Position numbers and translations under genes: made by a program
Assembly (NCBI GenBank): GCA_902777335.1
Contig: CACYTF010000011.1
Span: 25,644-89,643 of the forward strand
Reading direction: 5' to 3'
Length of the DNA: 64,000 bases
From: an uncultured Eubacteriales bacterium
GTDB taxonomy: Bacteria > Bacillota > Clostridia > Christensenellales > Aristaeellaceae
In this document: positions 1 to 9,382 of the stretch, one piece after another
How the letters are laid out: every line of letters begins with the position of its first letter
Position numbering within the stretch: position 1 is the first letter of the stretch
Notes under the pieces: model-generated
The model's database searches: none
Told to the model about the DNA's origin: nothing
The model's input: only the letters and a program-made list of their open reading frames with translations

Positions 1-1
1 C

Positions 2-1366
2 ATGGCCGGATGCTTTGCGTTCATGATCGTGCTGGGCACCATACTCGGCTGGATCGGCGACCACACCCCCATCATCAAGGACTTCCTCGGCGGCGGGGCC
101 ATCGTGTGCATCTTCGGCTCGGCGCTGCTGGTGTACTTCAACATACTGCCGAAGAAGATCGGCGTGGATGAGGAGACCGGCAAGGCCATCTACAACATGT
201 TCCTTCCGTTTGCCAACGCCAAGGGCGCTTCCGACCTGGTGGGCAACATCGGCACCTTCTTCAAGACCGAGGGCGGCTTCCTGGATTGGTACATCGCCGC
301 GCTGATCACCGGCTCCATACTGGGCATGAACCGCAAGCTGCTGATGAAGGCGGCGGCCCGCTACTTCCCCGCCATCTTCGGCGGCCTGATTCTGGCCTTC
401 GCGCTGTGCTGCGGCGTGGCCGCCATCATGGGCTACCCGGTGATAAACGCGCTGCTTCTGATCGCCCTGCCCATCATGGGCGGCGGCATGGGCGCCGGCG
501 CCACCCCGCTTTCCAAGATCTTTGAGACCAGCAGCAGCATGAGCGCCGCCGAGGCCCTGTCGGTCATGACCCCCGCCGTGGCCATCGGCAACGCCGTGTC
601 CATCGTGCTGGCCGGCATACTGGTGAAGGTCATCAGCGGCAAGCTGAACGGCAAGGGCCAGCTGATGCATTCCGGCTCCATCGACCCGAAGGAGCTTGAG
701 ATCAGCCCCGAGATGCAGGCCAAGCGCGACAATCTGTCCTTGGCGAACCTGGGCATCGGCCTTCTGACCTCCGGCGCGTTCTTCGCCTGGGGCTTCATAC
801 TCGCCGGCGTGTGGAAGGCGCTGGTTCCCAGCATCACGATCCACGCCTACGCCTGGATGATCATCACCGTCGCCATCTGCAAGATCGCCAACATCATGCC
901 CGAGCGCATCGAGATCGCCTGCTATCAGTGGTTCCAGTTCATCATGAAGAACCTGACGAACATGCTGCTGGTGGGCATCGGCATTTGCTATCTGGACATC
1001 GGCACGGTCATCTCCTCCTTCAGCATCACCTATTTGCTGCTGTGCGCGGCCACCTGCATCGGCGCGTTCGTCGGCGCGGCCGTCGTCGGCAAGTTCGTGG
1101 GCTTCTATCCCTTTGAGTCCGGCATCACCGCGGGCCTGTGCATGTCCAACATGGGCGGCACCGGCGACGTGGCCGTGCTGTCCGCCGCCGACCGCATGGA
1201 GCTTATGCCCTTCGCACAGATCTCCTCCCGCCTGGGCGGCGCGATCATACTGCTGATCGCGAGCCTGATGCTCTCGGTGCTGGCGCAGTTCATCGTCACG
1301 TCCAACCCCGAGGCCGCGCAGGCCGCGCTGAGGACCGTCGTGGACGCCGCCAAAGCGCTGGGATAA
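2..1366 (+). CDS. 2-hydroxycarboxylate transporter family (CitS/MaeN-like) symporter, 5' truncated
   Basis: Secondary transporter of the 2HCT family, which moves citrate, malate or lactate across the cytoplasmic membrane with Na+ or H+. The protein is hydrophobic throughout and carries both family glycine-rich re-entrant loops: GGGMGAGA near residue 160 followed by TPLSK, and GGTGD near residue 385 within SNMGGTGDVAVLSAADRM. The ATG at position 2 is probably internal, because family members normally have about 40 more N-terminal residues (the first membrane segment); the gene most likely begins before the window. Which 2-hydroxy acid and which cation are used cannot be read from the sequence. 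A hairpin terminator follows 27 bp after the stop, so the gene ends its transcript here. Confidence 0.88.
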   Translation: MAGCFAFMIVLGTILGWIGDHTPIIKDFLGGGAIVCIFGSALLVYFNILPKKIGVDEETGKAIYNMFLPFANAKGASDLVGNIGTFFKTEGGFLDWYIAALITGSILGMNRKLLMKAAARYFPAIFGGLILAFALCCGVAAIMGYPVINALLLIALPIMGGGMGAGATPLSKIFETSSSMSAAEALSVMTPAVAIGNAVSIVLAGILVKVISGKLNGKGQLMHSGSIDPKELEISPEMQAKRDNLSLANLGIGLLTSGAFFAWGFILAGVWKALVPSITIHAYAWMIITVAICKIANIMPERIEIACYQWFQFIMKNLTNMLLVGIGICYLDIGTVISSFSITYLLLCAATCIGAFVGAAVVGKFVGFYPFESGITAGLCMSNMGGTGDVAVLSAADRMELMPFAQISSRLGGAIILLIASLMLSVLAQFIVTSNPEAAQAALRTVVDAAKALG

Positions 1367-1392
1367 TCGCATATACCCCATCCGTTTTCGCC

Positions 1393-1419
1393 AGGGTCCG
1401 GCTTCGCGCCGGGCCCTTT
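1393..1419 (+). terminator. Rho-independent terminator after the 2HCT transporter gene
   Basis: AGGGTCCGGC and GCCGGGCCCT form a 10-bp stem with one G-T pair around a short loop, followed by TTTCC. It lies just after the transporter stop and before the next promoter region. Confidence 0.6.
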
Positions 1420-1573
1420 CCTGTGGTTACACAAGTTTTTCTTTATCATTTTACCCTTTTCTGCTATAATGGGCTGCATTGGGGCGCTTGTACTTCCCGC
1501 CGGTTTGTGATAACATATTATAGATAGGATTTTTACCGCCGGGGCACGCGGCCCGCCAAAGGAGCGCAGACCC

Positions 1574-2623
1574 ATGAAAACCGCACTGATCATTCCCGCC
1601 TACAAGCCCGACGAAAAGCTGCTGGGGCTGCTGGCGCGATTTAAAGACAACGACGCCTTCGCACCCGTCGTGGTGGACGACGGCAGCGGCGCGGACTACC
1701 GGGCGATATTCGACGCCCTGCCCGCCGGCGTCACGCTGCTGCGCCACCCGCAGAACCGGGGCAAGGGCGCCGCGCTGAAGACGGCCTTTGCCCACGTGCT
1801 GGCGCACATGCCCCAGTGCGACCAGGCCGTCACCGCCGACGCGGACGGCCAGCACCGCTATGAGGACATACTGCGTGTGTGCGACAGGGCCCGCAGGCGC
1901 CCGGAGGCGCTGGTGCTGGGCAGCCGGAAGTTCGACGGCAGCGTGCCGCTGCGCAGCCGCTTCGGCAACGGGGTCACCCGCCACGTGTTCTCCATCGCCA
2001 GCGGCGTGAAGGTGTTCGACACCCAGACCGGCCTGCGGGCCTTCGGGCGGGAGGCCATGGCGCGCTTCTGCCAGGTGCCCGGCGACCGCTACGAGTACGA
2101 GATCAACATGCTGCTCACGGCGGCCCAGTCCGGCATGCCGGTGGTGGAGGAGTGGATCGAGACGGTGTACCTGAACGACAACGCCTCGTCCCACTTCAAC
2201 CCGTTCCGGGATTCGCTGAAGATCTACCTGTGCATACTGAAGTTCAGCGCCTCGTCGCTGCTGTCCTTCATCATCGACTACGTGCTGGCACTGCTGCTGA
2301 AGGCGCTGACCGCGTCCTGGCCCGCGGCGGTCTCGCTGAATTTCAGCGTGATCATGGCCCGGCTGGTCAGCGGCACGGTGAACTTCACCGTGAACCGCAA
2401 GGTGGTGTTCAAGGGCAACGAGACGCTGGGCCGGGCCATCGTGAAATACGTGGCGCTGGCCGCGGCGATCCTGGCGCTGAACCTTGGGCTGATGCACCTG
2501 TTCACGTCGATGGGCTGGCCCTTCGCGCTGGCCAAGATCGTCACCGAAGTGCTGCTGTTCTGCCTGAGCTTTGTGGTGCAGGGCAAGTTCGTGTACCGCG
2601 GCAAGACCAAAAAAGGAGCATGA
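1574..2623 (+). CDS. Family 2 glycosyltransferase fused to a GtrA-type membrane domain
   Basis: A 349-residue protein with two parts. Residues 1-215 are a GT-A glycosyltransferase: VVVDDGSG near 32-39 binds the nucleotide sugar and DADGQH at 89-94 is the DXD metal site; this half resembles dolichol/undecaprenyl-phosphate sugar synthases. Residues about 225-343 form a four-helix GtrA domain, a family linked to flipping or holding lipid-linked sugars. The fusion suggests synthesis and translocation of undecaprenyl-phosphate hexose for cell-surface glycosylation (inference). The start has a GGAG site (AAAGGAGCGCAGACCC). The stop overlaps the next ATG (ATGA), so it is translationally coupled to the glycosidase gene. 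Confidence 0.88.
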   Translation: MKTALIIPAYKPDEKLLGLLARFKDNDAFAPVVVDDGSGADYRAIFDALPAGVTLLRHPQNRGKGAALKTAFAHVLAHMPQCDQAVTADADGQHRYEDILRVCDRARRRPEALVLGSRKFDGSVPLRSRFGNGVTRHVFSIASGVKVFDTQTGLRAFGREAMARFCQVPGDRYEYEINMLLTAAQSGMPVVEEWIETVYLNDNASSHFNPFRDSLKIYLCILKFSASSLLSFIIDYVLALLLKALTASWPAAVSLNFSVIMARLVSGTVNFTVNRKVVFKGNETLGRAIVKYVALAAAILALNLGLMHLFTSMGWPFALAKIVTEVLLFCLSFVVQGKFVYRGKTKKGA

Positions 2624-3765
2624 GCCCGGTGAAGAAGCGCAAGAAGAGAAGGCCCTGGCTCAGCCGCCAGCTGCGCCGGCGCCCCAGGCCGGTGTGGGTG
2701 CTCATACTGTGCGACGCGCTGCTGCTGGGGCTGGGTCTGGTGACGTTCGCGCTGTTTCACCACGTGCTGCCCCGGCACGAGCAGTCCGTGGGCATCGTCA
2801 CCACCCGGGAATCCCTGATGGCCGCCCGCAGCCAGCAGGTCGATGTGCCGCGGGCGACGGACGCGCCGGCGATGGAAGCCGCGACCATAGCGCCCGCCGC
2901 GCCTGAAGGGGCCGCCGGGAGCGGGGAAACGGCCGAGCCCGCGCCCACCGAGACGCCGGACCCCGACGCGCCGAAGCGCAGCGTGCACACCACCGAGAAC
3001 ATCGGCTGGTTCGGCAACCGGTTCCCGGACAAGTTCACCGACGGCGAGGTCATCATCACCGACGACAGCTACAAGAGCAGCCACGTGAACATCACGCTGC
3101 AGCGCCACAAGAAGCCCGGCCTGGCGTTCTACGTGGCGGACATCTACATCAAGGACATCATCAGCCTGAAGACCGTGTTCGCCGAGGACACCTTCTCCCG
3201 GGGGCTGCGCGAGTCGGTGGTGTCGATGAACAAGCGCGTCGGCGGCATCATCGCCATCAACGGCGACTTCTACGGCTGCCGCGCCGACGGCTTCGTGATG
3301 CGCAACGGCGAGCTGTACCGCAAGGACACCCGCACCAAGCGGGACGTGGGCGTGCTGTACTGGGACGGCACGATGGAGACCTTCTCGCCCTCCAAATTCG
3401 ATATCGACGACGCCATCGCCAAGGGCGCCTGCCAGATCTGGAACTTCGGCCCGCGGCTGCTGGACGAGAACGGCGAGGCCATGACCAAGTTCAATTCGGA
3501 CGTATGGGGGCTCAACCCCCGCACGGCGCTGGGCTACTATGAACCGGGGCACTACTGCTTCGTGGTGGTGGACGGGCGCACCGACAAGTCCAAGGGCATG
3601 GAGCTGAAGGACCTGTCCAAGCTGATGCACACGCTTGGCTGCGTGCGCGCCTACAACATGGACGGCGGCAACACCTCCGTCATGGTGGTGGGCGGCAAGG
3701 CCGTGAACAACCAGAGCGGCAAGGGCCGCATCACCAGCGATGCCATCGTCATCGTGGACAACTGA
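2620..3765 (+). CDS. Membrane-anchored phosphodiester glycosidase (NAGPA/DUF2233 domain)
   Basis: A 381-residue protein. A very basic N-terminus (KKRKKRR) precedes one membrane helix at about 24-46, a Pro/Ala/Glu-rich linker runs to about 130, and an extracellular NAGPA domain fills 165-381. Domain hallmarks are NGDFYG, the ALGYYEPG segment and the terminal MDGGNTSVMVV block. The family includes the uncovering enzyme that removes GlcNAc from phosphodiesters, and bacterial members act on glycopolymers. It overlaps the glycosyltransferase by 4 bp, which points to a shared role in surface glycan assembly or trimming (inference). Homologous segments starting at VKKRK support this ATG. Confidence 0.87.
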   Translation: MSPVKKRKKRRPWLSRQLRRRPRPVWVLILCDALLLGLGLVTFALFHHVLPRHEQSVGIVTTRESLMAARSQQVDVPRATDAPAMEAATIAPAAPEGAAGSGETAEPAPTETPDPDAPKRSVHTTENIGWFGNRFPDKFTDGEVIITDDSYKSSHVNITLQRHKKPGLAFYVADIYIKDIISLKTVFAEDTFSRGLRESVVSMNKRVGGIIAINGDFYGCRADGFVMRNGELYRKDTRTKRDVGVLYWDGTMETFSPSKFDIDDAIAKGACQIWNFGPRLLDENGEAMTKFNSDVWGLNPRTALGYYEPGHYCFVVVDGRTDKSKGMELKDLSKLMHTLGCVRAYNMDGGNTSVMVVGGKAVNNQSGKGRITSDAIVIVDN

Positions 3766-3783
3766 TTATCGGGAGGAAAAGCC

Positions 3784-4029
3784 ATGTTACGCAAGCTGCT
3801 TCCGCACCTCGCCATCATACTGTCCTGCATGTACGTGGTGTTCTTCGGCATCGACCGGGTCAACTCCGCCATGGCCTTCATCGAGAACGACATCACCAAG
3901 TGGCTGCTGCTCGTGCTGTGCCTGATCTCGATAACAAACGCCGTGCTGGTGATCGTAGACGACAGAAAGCGTGAACGCCGCCGCCGGGCGCGGGCAAAGA
4001 AGCGCGCCCACGCCGGCACGGCGAGGTGA
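3784..4029 (+). CDS. Small two-helix membrane protein of unknown function
   Basis: 81 residues with hydrophobic segments at about 7-24 and 37-55 and a strongly basic cytoplasmic tail (DDRKRERRRRARAKKRAH). GGGAGG lies 7 bp before the ATG. It sits between the glycosidase gene and dprA in the same direction. No family is recognised. The basic tail and position suggest a small accessory membrane protein, but no function can be assigned. Confidence 0.7.
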   Translation: MLRKLLPHLAIILSCMYVVFFGIDRVNSAMAFIENDITKWLLLVLCLISITNAVLVIVDDRKRERRRRARAKKRAHAGTAR

Positions 4030-4037
4030 CCGGGCCT

Positions 4038-5150
4038 ATGGATTACACCGCCATGGAGCAGTACTGGGTGTGGCTGAGCAGCGTGGAGGGCATCGGCCCC
4101 AAGCGCTTCTACCGGCTGATCAGTCTGTACGAGGACGCCCGGAACGTGTGGGACGCCCTCGGCGGCCTGCTGACGCCGCCGGACATGCAATCGCTGGGCC
4201 CGGCCACGCTGAATCGCCTGCGGGCCGCCCGGAGCGAGGAATACTTCTACCGGCTGTTCGACCGGCTGGAGCAGGGCGGCATACGCGCCGTCACCCGGCT
4301 GAGCGACGCCTATCCGGCGGCGCTGACCAGCATCTACGACCCGCCGCCCACGCTGTACGTGCGGGGCGATTGCGACCTGAACGGCGCGCGCATGTTCGCC
4401 GTGGTGGGCTCGCGGCGCTGCACCCGCGACGGGCAGCGCGCCGCCCATGACATCTCGAAGGGGCTGGCCGAGAACGGCGTGACCGTGGTCAGCGGCATGG
4501 CCCGGGGCATCGACTCCTGCGCCCACCGGGGCGCGCTCAGCGGGCACGGGCCCACCGTGGCCGTGCTGGGCTGCGGGGTGGACGTGGTCTATCCCCCGGA
4601 GAACGGCCCGCTGATGCAGGAGATCATCGACGGCGGCGGGGCGGTCGTCTCCGAGCTCGTGCCGGGCGCCAAGCCCAACCCGGGCAACTTCCCCGCCCGC
4701 AACCGCATCATCAGCGGCCTGTCGTCGGGCACGCTGCTGGTGGAGGGCGCGAAGGCCTCCGGCGCGATGATCACGGTGAACCTTGCGCTGGAGCAGGGGC
4801 GGGACGTGTTCGCGATCCCCGGCGGCATCTATTCGCCGCTGAGCGTCGCGCCCAACCGGGTGATCGTGGACGGCGCGATACCGGTGCTCAGCCCCTGGGA
4901 CATCCTCGAATACTACCGCTGGGCCCAGCGCCCGTCGGCGGGTCAGGCCCCCGAAGCGGCCCGCCGCGAGCCGCTGGAGCCGGACGACGAGGCCATCGTC
5001 GCCCCGCTGCGGATCGAGGCGCTGTCCTTTGAGGAGCTGGTCGCCGCCACCGGTTTTTCCGCGGCAAAATTAAATTCCCACTTGACAATGCTGGAACTTC
5101 GGGGAATAATAGAAAAGGCGCCGGGCGGAATGTACCGGGCATATCACTAA
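4038..5150 (+). CDS. dprA: DNA-processing protein DprA/Smf
   Basis: 370 residues. DprA binds incoming single-stranded DNA and loads RecA during transformation. An N-terminal SAM/HhH-like part (1-100) leads into the Rossmann DprA core: VVGSRRCTRDG, GMARGIDSCAH, GCGVDVVYPPEN and FPARNRIISGLS. A C-terminal winged helix covers about 320-370 (LSFEELVAATGFS to IIEKAPGGMYR). ATG 4038 is chosen because GAGGTG lies about 9 bp upstream; an in-frame GTG at 4026 overlapping the previous stop is the alternative. dprA followed by topA and trmFO is the conserved Bacillota order. No other competence genes are in the window. Confidence 0.95.
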   Translation: MDYTAMEQYWVWLSSVEGIGPKRFYRLISLYEDARNVWDALGGLLTPPDMQSLGPATLNRLRAARSEEYFYRLFDRLEQGGIRAVTRLSDAYPAALTSIYDPPPTLYVRGDCDLNGARMFAVVGSRRCTRDGQRAAHDISKGLAENGVTVVSGMARGIDSCAHRGALSGHGPTVAVLGCGVDVVYPPENGPLMQEIIDGGGAVVSELVPGAKPNPGNFPARNRIISGLSSGTLLVEGAKASGAMITVNLALEQGRDVFAIPGGIYSPLSVAPNRVIVDGAIPVLSPWDILEYYRWAQRPSAGQAPEAARREPLEPDDEAIVAPLRIEALSFEELVAATGFSAAKLNSHLTMLELRGIIEKAPGGMYRAYH

Positions 5151-5185
5151 TCGGAAGGAGAACGTCGAACCGGAACGGGCGTCCC

Positions 5186-5213
5186 CCTGTTCCCTGTTCC
5201 CCGTTCCCTGTTC
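5186..5213. repeat. Four CCTGTTC heptamers upstream of topA
   Basis: Four consecutive 7-mers (CCTGTTC, CCTGTTC, CCCGTTC, CCTGTTC) lie in the dprA-topA gap, directly before the topA ribosome site. The consensus is the same as the long array at 18102-18297. Confidence 0.85.
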
Positions 5214-5231
5214 CCTTTTTCGGAGGAAATT

Positions 5232-7246
5232 ATGGCAAGCAAGCTCGTCATCGTCGAATCGCCGGCCAAGGCAAAGACCATCGGAAAGTTCCTGGGGCGC
5301 GGCTTCAAGGTAGAGGCCTCTCAGGGCCACATCCGGGATCTGCCCAAGAGCCAGATCGGCGTGGAAGTGGATAATAACTTTGAACCCAAGTACATCACCA
5401 TCCGCGGGCGCGGCGACATACTGAGCAAGATCCGCAAGGAAGCGCGCTCCGCCAGCAAGATCTATCTCGCGACCGACCCGGACCGCGAGGGCGAGGCCAT
5501 CTCCTGGCACCTGGCCAACGTGCTGGGCATCGACGAGGATTCGGCCTGCCGCATCGAGTTTCACGAGGTGACCAGCAAGGCCGTGAAGGCCGCGGTGAAG
5601 AGCCCCCGGAAGATCAACATGGACCTGGTCAACGCCCAGCAGGCCCGCCGCGTGCTGGACCGGCTGGTGGGCTACAAGATCAGCCCGATACTGTGGCAGA
5701 AGGTCAAGAAGGGGCTGAGCGCCGGGCGCGTGCAGTCCGTGGCCACCAAGATCATCTGCGACCGCGAGCAGGAGATCGAATCCTTCATTCCCGAGGAATA
5801 CTGGACGCTGGGCACCACCTTCACCATCGGCAACGCCGAGATCGCGGCCCGCTACACCGGCATCGGCGACGAAAAGCACGAGCTGAAGAGCCGCGCCGAG
5901 GCCGACGCGGTCATCGAGCGCTGCAAGGGCGCGACATTCACCGTGTCCGCCATACGGCGCAGCGAGCGCCGTCGGCTGCCCGCGCCGCCCTTCACCACCT
6001 CGAACCTGCAGCAGGAGGCCAGCCGCAAGCTGGGCTTCTCCACCCAGAAGACCATGCAGATCGCCCAGCAGCTCTACGAGGGCGTGGAGCTGGCCGGCGA
6101 GGGCTCCCAGGGCCTGGTGACCCCGAGAAGCCCAACGTGTACAAGACCCGCAAGAGCGCCCAGGACGCCCACGAGGCCATCCGGCCCACCGTGGTGGACC
6201 GCAGGCCCGAGGCCATCAAGGCCTCGCTGTCCCGGGACCAGTACCGGTTGTACAAGCTGATATTCGACCGCTTTGTGTCCAGCCAGATGACCCCGGCGCT
6301 GTACGACACCCTGTCCGTGGACATCGACGCTAAGGACGGCACGCGGTTCCACTTCAACGGCCAGAAGCTGCGCTTCGCGGGCTTCAGCGCCGTGTATGTG
6401 GAGAGCGTGGACGACCCCCAGGAGGAGGCCGAGAACAGCACGCTGCCGGAGCTGACAGAGGGCATGGCCGCGCGCCAGGGCGAGATGAACGCCGAGCAGC
6501 ACTTCACCCAGCCGCCGCCAAGGTACACCGAGGCCAGCCTGGTGCGCACGCTGGAGGAGAAGGGCATCGGCAGGCCGTCCACCTACTCCCCCACCATCTC
6601 CACCATCACCGGGCGCAGGGGCTACATCGCCAAGGAGAACAAGCGCCTGATCCCCACCGCGCTGGGCAAGATCGTCAACGACCTGATGTGCAAGAACTTC
6701 CCGGACATCGTGGACGTGACCTTCACCGCCGACATGGAGGACCAGCTGGACGACGTGGAGGCCGGCAAGGCCGAGTGGAAGAAGATCGTGGCCGACTTCT
6801 ACGGGCCCTTTGAAAAGGACCTGGAGAAGGCCGAGTCCAGCATCGAGAAGGTGGCCATTGAAGACCAGGTGTCCGACGTGCCCTGCGAAAAATGCGGCGC
6901 GATGATGGTCTACAAGATGAGCCGCTACGGCCGCTTCCTGGCCTGCCCCAACTTCCCCGCCTGCCGGCACACGCTGGCGCTGCCGAACAACATCGGCGTG
7001 CCCTGCCCCAAATGCGGCGGCGAGCTGCTGGAGCGCATCAGCCGCAAGGGCCGCAAGTTCTACGGCTGCGAAAAGTACCCGGAGTGCGACTTCGTGTCCT
7101 GGGACCGCCCGGTGGCGCAGAAGTGCCCCGTGTGCGGCAGCTACATGGTCTTAAAGCGCGGCGGCCGCGACACGCTGTACCACATTTGCGCCAACGAGAC
7201 CTGCCGCCACAAGGTGCAGGTGGAGGCCGGCGAGGACGCCGAATAG
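5232..7246 (+). pseudogene. topA: DNA topoisomerase I, internally deleted and frameshifted
   Basis: Type IA topoisomerase, which relaxes negative supercoils through a 5'-phosphotyrosine. The first frame (5232 to about 6122) holds the TOPRIM domain (VIVESPAKAKTIGKFLG, TDPDREGEAISWHL) and reads up to YEGVELAGEGSQGLVT. The second frame (from about 6122) resumes at PEKPNVYKTRKSAQDAHEAI and continues through the C-terminal half and three 4-Cys zinc ribbons (CEKCG, CPKCG, CPVCG) to 7246. In homologues about 30-32 residues lie between GLVT and xxPNVY, including YxRTDS with the catalytic Tyr. That segment is absent here and the frame changes at the join, so roughly 90-95 nt are missing. As written the gene cannot make an active enzyme. 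Both halves look otherwise intact, which suggests a recent deletion or a local assembly error. Confidence 0.9.
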
Positions 7247-7279
7247 ACCCGCCGACGACCCGCTATGAGGTGAGACACC

Positions 7280-7471
7280 ATGAAGCTGATCCGACGGATG
7301 ATCGCCATCATCATCGTCACGTTTGTTTTCCTCTTTGTCGCCATGCTGATGATGAAGGTCATCCGGCACGGGGGCGATTTCACCACGGCGCTGATGGAGG
7401 AGCTCCAGCCCCTGCTGGACTTCCTGAAGCAGCAGGGTGAGAAGATCGCGCATTCCATCAACCTGGGGTGA
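7280..7471 (+). CDS. Small single-pass membrane protein between topA and trmFO
   Basis: 63 residues with one N-terminal membrane helix at about 5-27 (IAIIIVTFVFLFVAMLMM) after a short basic start (MKLIRR), then a soluble amphipathic tail. A GAGGTGAGACACC leader gives a ribosome site. No family is recognised. Its position inside the conserved topA-trmFO block suggests co-transcription. Confidence 0.6.
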   Translation: MKLIRRMIAIIIVTFVFLFVAMLMMKVIRHGGDFTTALMEELQPLLDFLKQQGEKIAHSINLG

Positions 7472-7505
7472 CGCGCCGCGCCGGCCCCGCCTGGAGAGTA
7501 CCGAT

Positions 7506-8822
7506 ATGTCGACCAATCCTTCCCCCGTGACCGTCGTCGGCGCGGGTCTGGCGGGCTGCGAGGCGGCCTGGCAGCTGGCGAACCGGGGCATACCGGTGCG
7601 CCTGATCGAAATGAAACCCTTAAAGTACAGCCCGGCCCACCACTACCCGGGCTTTGCGGAGCTGGTCTGCTCCAACTCGCTGAAGGCCGAGCAGCTGTCG
7701 AACGCCTCCGGCCTGCTGAAGGCCGAGCTGCGGGCCATGAACAGCCTGATCCTGCGCTGCGCGGAAGAGAGCCGGGTGCCCGCGGGCGGCGCGCTGGCCG
7801 TGGACCGGGAGCAGTTTTCCGACCGGATCACCGCCGCGGTGAAGGGGCACCCCCTGATCCAGGCCGAGACCGGCCTTGTGGACGACATCCCAAACGCGCC
7901 CGCCGTCGTCGCCACCGGCCCGCTGACCGACCCGGCGCTGACGGACGCCATCGCCCGGCGCACCGGTTCCGCGGCGCTGAACTTCTTCGACGCCGCCGCG
8001 CCCATCGTCACCGCCGATTCACTGGACATGACGAAGGTGTTCCGCGCCTCCCGCTACGGCAAGGGCTCGGACGACTACCTGAACTGCCCGATGACCGAGG
8101 CCGAGTACAACGCCTTCTACGACGCCCTGGTGGGCGCGGAGCTGGCGGAGCTGCACGACTTTGAAAAGAAGCTGGTGTTCGAGGGCTGCCTGGCCGTGGA
8201 GATACTGGCCTCCAGGGGCCGCCAGACGCTGGCCTTCGGGCCGCTGAAGCCGGTGGGCCTCATCGACCCGCGCACGGGCCGCGAGCCCTACGCGGTGGTC
8301 CAGCTGCGCCAGGAGAACGAACAGGGCACGCTGTACAACCTGGTCGGCTTCCAGACCCGGCTGAAGTGGGGCGAGCAGAAGCGGGTGTTCGGCATGATTC
8401 CGGGCCTCGAACACGCGGAGTTTGCCCGCTACGGCGTGATGCACCGCAACACCTACCTGAACGGGCCCCGGGTGCTGGGCGCGAACTACGCGCTGAAGGC
8501 CGACCCGCTGATCCGCTTCGCCGGGCAGCTGACCGGCGTGGAGGGCTACATGGAATCCACCGCCAGCGGGCTGGTGGCCGCCGTGGGGCTTTCAAAGGCC
8601 CTGGCGGGGCGACCGGAGCCGGACTTCACCGGCAAGACCATACTCGGCGCGCTGGCGCGCCACGTGACCACCCCCACCCCCAACTTCCAGCCGATGAACG
8701 CCAACTTCGGCATACTGGATCCCCTCCCCTTCCGGGTGAAGGGCAAGCGGAACCGCTACGAAAAGCTGAGCGAAGCCGCCATCGACACACTGAACGAGGT
8801 AGTGAGACAATATGAGCTATGA
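7506..8822 (+). CDS. trmFO: Methylenetetrahydrofolate-tRNA (uracil-54-C5)-methyltransferase TrmFO
   Basis: 438 residues, the family's normal length. Uses 5,10-methylene-THF and FADH2 to make ribothymidine 54 in the T-loop of tRNA. The FAD-binding Rossmann motif is [13 protein letters not shown] at 9-21. [20 protein letters not shown] follows, and [20 protein letters not shown] holds the second conserved Cys. GGAGAG sits 7-8 bp before ATG 7506, and homologues also begin just before this motif. The stop lies 11 bp inside hslV, so translation is coupled. The usual xerC (codV) gene between trmFO and hslV is absent. Confidence 0.96.
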   Translation: MSTNPSPVTVVGAGLAGCEAAWQLANRGIPVRLIEMKPLKYSPAHHYPGFAELVCSNSLKAEQLSNASGLLKAELRAMNSLILRCAEESRVPAGGALAVDREQFSDRITAAVKGHPLIQAETGLVDDIPNAPAVVATGPLTDPALTDAIARRTGSAALNFFDAAAPIVTADSLDMTKVFRASRYGKGSDDYLNCPMTEAEYNAFYDALVGAELAELHDFEKKLVFEGCLAVEILASRGRQTLAFGPLKPVGLIDPRTGREPYAVVQLRQENEQGTLYNLVGFQTRLKWGEQKRVFGMIPGLEHAEFARYGVMHRNTYLNGPRVLGANYALKADPLIRFAGQLTGVEGYMESTASGLVAAVGLSKALAGRPEPDFTGKTILGALARHVTTPTPNFQPMNANFGILDPLPFRVKGKRNRYEKLSEAAIDTLNEVVRQYEL

Positions 8823-9363
8823 ACCCACCAGCATGTTTCGCGGCACCACCATCTGCGCCGTGAAGAAGGACGGCGTGATCGCCATCGCCGGCGACGGCCA
8901 GGTCACCATGGGCGACAAGACCATCATGAAGGCCACCGCGAAGAAGGTGCGCCGCATATTCGGCGGCAAGGTCGTGATCGGCTTTGCCGGCAGCGTGGCC
9001 GACGCCTTCGCGCTGTCCGAAAAATTCGAGGACAAGCTGACCCAGTACTCCGGCAACCTGCCCCGGGCGGCGGTGGAGCTGGCCCAGGACTGGCGCATGG
9101 ACCGCGCCATGCGCAAGTTAGAGGCGCTGCTGCTGTGCGCCGACAGGGACAACCTGATGCTGATCTCCGGCACCGGCGAGGTCATCGAGCCCGACGACGG
9201 CGTGCTGGCCATCGGCTCCGGCGGCAACTACGCCCTGGCCGCGGCGCGGGCCCTCATTCAGAACACCGATCTGGGCGCCACGGAGATCGCCGAAAAGGCG
9301 CTTCGGATCGCGTCCGACATCTGCGTTTACACCAACGGGAACATCATCGTGGAGACGGTTTGA
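8812..9363 (+). CDS. hslV: ATP-dependent protease peptidase subunit HslV
   Basis: 183 residues. N-terminal-nucleophile (proteasome beta-like) threonine protease that forms the HslVU chamber with HslU. The leader [11 protein letters not shown] precedes TTICAV, so the active threonine would be Thr12, exposed by processing after Gly11. Conserved [32 protein letters not shown] and [15 protein letters not shown] are all present. The start overlaps trmFO by 11 bp and the gene ends 19 bp before hslU. Confidence 0.97.
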   Translation: MSYEPTSMFRGTTICAVKKDGVIAIAGDGQVTMGDKTIMKATAKKVRRIFGGKVVIGFAGSVADAFALSEKFEDKLTQYSGNLPRAAVELAQDWRMDRAMRKLEALLLCADRDNLMLISGTGEVIEPDDGVLAIGSGGNYALAAARALIQNTDLGATEIAEKALRIASDICVYTNGNIIVETV

Positions 9364-9382
9364 CCGCTGAAAGGAATACAAC

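Noticed and set aside
5232..7246. Programmed frameshift in topA
   Set aside because: About 30 conserved residues are missing at the junction, and no slippery sequence is present; a deletion explains it better.
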